From Gari tellinella (taxonomy: Eukaryota; Mollusca; Bivalvia; Cardiida; Psammobiidae): a stretch of 64,000 bases of DNA. The notes below the pieces were generated by a model. That model did not search any database. It was given only the letters and a program-made list of their open reading frames with translations, and had not been told where the DNA came from. Location: positions 77,350,328 through 77,414,327 of the forward strand of contig OV277866.1 in the NCBI GenBank assembly GCA_922989275.2, given 5' to 3'. Positions 62,690 to 64,000 of this stretch are shown here, piece after piece. The first letter of the stretch is position 1. Each line of letters starts with the position of its first letter. The translations under genes were made by a program, and so were the position numbers.

Positions 62690-63539
62690 TGTGACCTTTA
62701 ATCCCATTTTGACATTAATGTATGGTTCGGAGTTGTGGGGACTACAATGTATATGGAAGCCTCCGAAAGTATCCATATTTATACTTGCAAACGATTTTTA
62801 CAAACAGGCACTAAGGCCTGTAATGACGCTATAGTTGGGGATCTTGGTCGATACCCATTATATATATGTACGGCTAAAAGACGTATTAAATTTTGGTTAA
62901 GACTGTTAAAACTGCCTAGAACTGTGATTGTTAGGTTATGACATGCAAAAATATTATGACAACATTGGTCATATTAATTGGGTTACATATCTGAGACGCA
63001 ACTTATGCAGTGATGGCTTCGGTTATGTTTGGTATAACCAAAGGGTTGATAATGAAAACTTGTTTATTTTTCAGTATGTTGAAAAGACTTAAAAACCAAT
63101 ATTTCCAGCAATGGTCAAGCAATTGTATTTCTAATAAAAAACTTCTATATTATGAACAGTACAAAAATCTATTAGTATAGAGTCATATGTAAATATAATC
63201 AATGTTAGTAAGTTCCGCTCAGCATTAGCAAAGTTTAGAAGCTCATCTCACTGTCTAATGATTGAGAGAGGACGACACTACGGTATCCCTCAAAATCAGA
63301 AACACTGCATATACTGTGAAACGGAAATAGAAGATGAACTGCATTTTATCATGGTTTGCCCCTTGTACAAAGATCTACCTTGGATATATATTGCAGAACA
63401 TTTAGCACGACATTCATGTTTAAACAACTTTATATCTATTATGTCTTCTGAAAATGAGAGTGATATTAAGAATCTAGCTGTGTTCATATACTATGCATTT
63501 AAAAGAAGGACAGAATTTCTGATTGGAAACACTTTATAG
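62690..63539 (+). pseudogene. LINE reverse-transcriptase C-terminal fragment (CR1/Jockey-like), frameshifted
   Basis: ILTLMYGSELWGL, then in another frame CNDAIVGDLGRYPLYICTAKRRIKFWLRLLK. After several disruptions comes a clean stretch from 63258 (MIERGRHYGIPQNQKHCIYC) containing the zinc-binding pattern C-x2-C-x(8)-H-x4-C (HCIYCETEIEDELHFIMVC). It ends NLAVFIYYAFKRRTEFL and a stop at about 63539. This is the usual C-terminal tail of a non-LTR retrotransposon polymerase, and LINE copies keep this end because they are 5'-truncated. At least two frame changes make it non-functional. Confidence 0.85.
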
Positions 63540-63747
63540 ATGAAATATGTAATATTAATAACTTTTGACCATATTATGTACATATATATGTATGCTCACT
63601 GCACTCCTGTTACTATTCACTGCACACATGTACAATTATACAGTAATAAACTATGACATTGGACCTGGGTCTTGTGCACAACACATATTCCTGCCAAGTT
63701 ATCCATCCATGCATGATGGAAATACAGCTCAGAGACAAAATTTAACT

Positions 63748-64000
63748 TTAACCCTTTCCCTTATAGAAGCGACTTTTAGCACATTCATTTTATTCATCCG
63801 CTGAAGAAAATAGTTCCAAATTATACCGTAATGAATATGTGTCATATTTAATACTTTCCTTATTCTAGCAGTTAATAGCTTAAAGCAGGCTGAAAGTAAA
63901 GCAGAATGCGCCTAAGGGCGCATTCTGCTTTACTTTCAACCTGCTTTAAGTAGTCACATATCTTCAATACTAGAAACAATGCTATCAGGTAATGGGTTAA
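63748..64000. mobile_element. MITE family A, inverted, full length at the window end
   Basis: TTAACCCTTTCCCTTATAG to CTATCAGGTAATGGGTTAA, with perfect stem at about 63879-63950 (AAAGCAGGCTGAAAG...CCTAAGG turn). The terminal TTAA is the last four bases of the window. Confidence 0.9.

Overview
The window is animal nuclear DNA, most likely from a bivalve mollusc. Its genes are split into short exons with GT/AG introns. The rest is crowded with short inverted-repeat transposons (MITEs), tRNA-derived SINEs and 5'-truncated LINE ends. The repeats with heads reading TCGCTCACCTGAG and tails reading AGGTGAGCTAA are of a kind I associate with bivalves (recall, not a search). I cannot name the species.

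Three genes can be reconstructed by joining exons whose splice phases agree. (1) A nucleoplasmin/NPM-family histone chaperone lies on the minus strand (25727 down to at least 3966). It has eight coding exons giving 222 residues, and the last few codons are not located with certainty. (2) SIL1, the nucleotide-exchange factor of the ER chaperone BiP, lies on the plus strand (27868-37365). It has nine coding exons, 465 residues, a signal peptide and a C-terminal KDEL. Genes 1 and 2 are divergent; their starts are about 2.1 kb apart and a candidate SIL1 leader exon lies about 0.6 kb from the NPM start. (3) A complete three-exon, 158-residue EF-hand protein of calmodulin/troponin-C type lies on the minus strand (53282-49320). 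Two LINE reverse-transcriptase remnants occupy the two ends of the window, and one unexplained coding-like exon sits at 17318-17465.

The rest is mostly repeats. At least eight MITE families occur, most with a long near-perfect central palindrome. Families A, B, H and L have ends reading TTAACCC...GGGTTAA and target TTAA. Families C, E and several single elements target TA. Family D has hAT-like ends with an 8-bp target duplication. Families F and G are unclassified. Nested insertions and a 365-bp tandem duplication preserve empty sites that show the TTAA target directly. There are tandem arrays with 35-, 67-, 74-, 153- and about 160-bp units. A 4-kb element with 8-bp target duplications spans 39238-43230. 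A composite array of roughly 160-bp units fills 58377-61753.

The most unusual points are these: one palindromic core module shared by MITE families with unrelated ends; MITEs joined end to end through single TTAA sites; a tandem array that copies the 3' splice site of an NPM exon about twelve times; and MITEs lying within about 25 bp of splice sites or the stop codon of the host genes.
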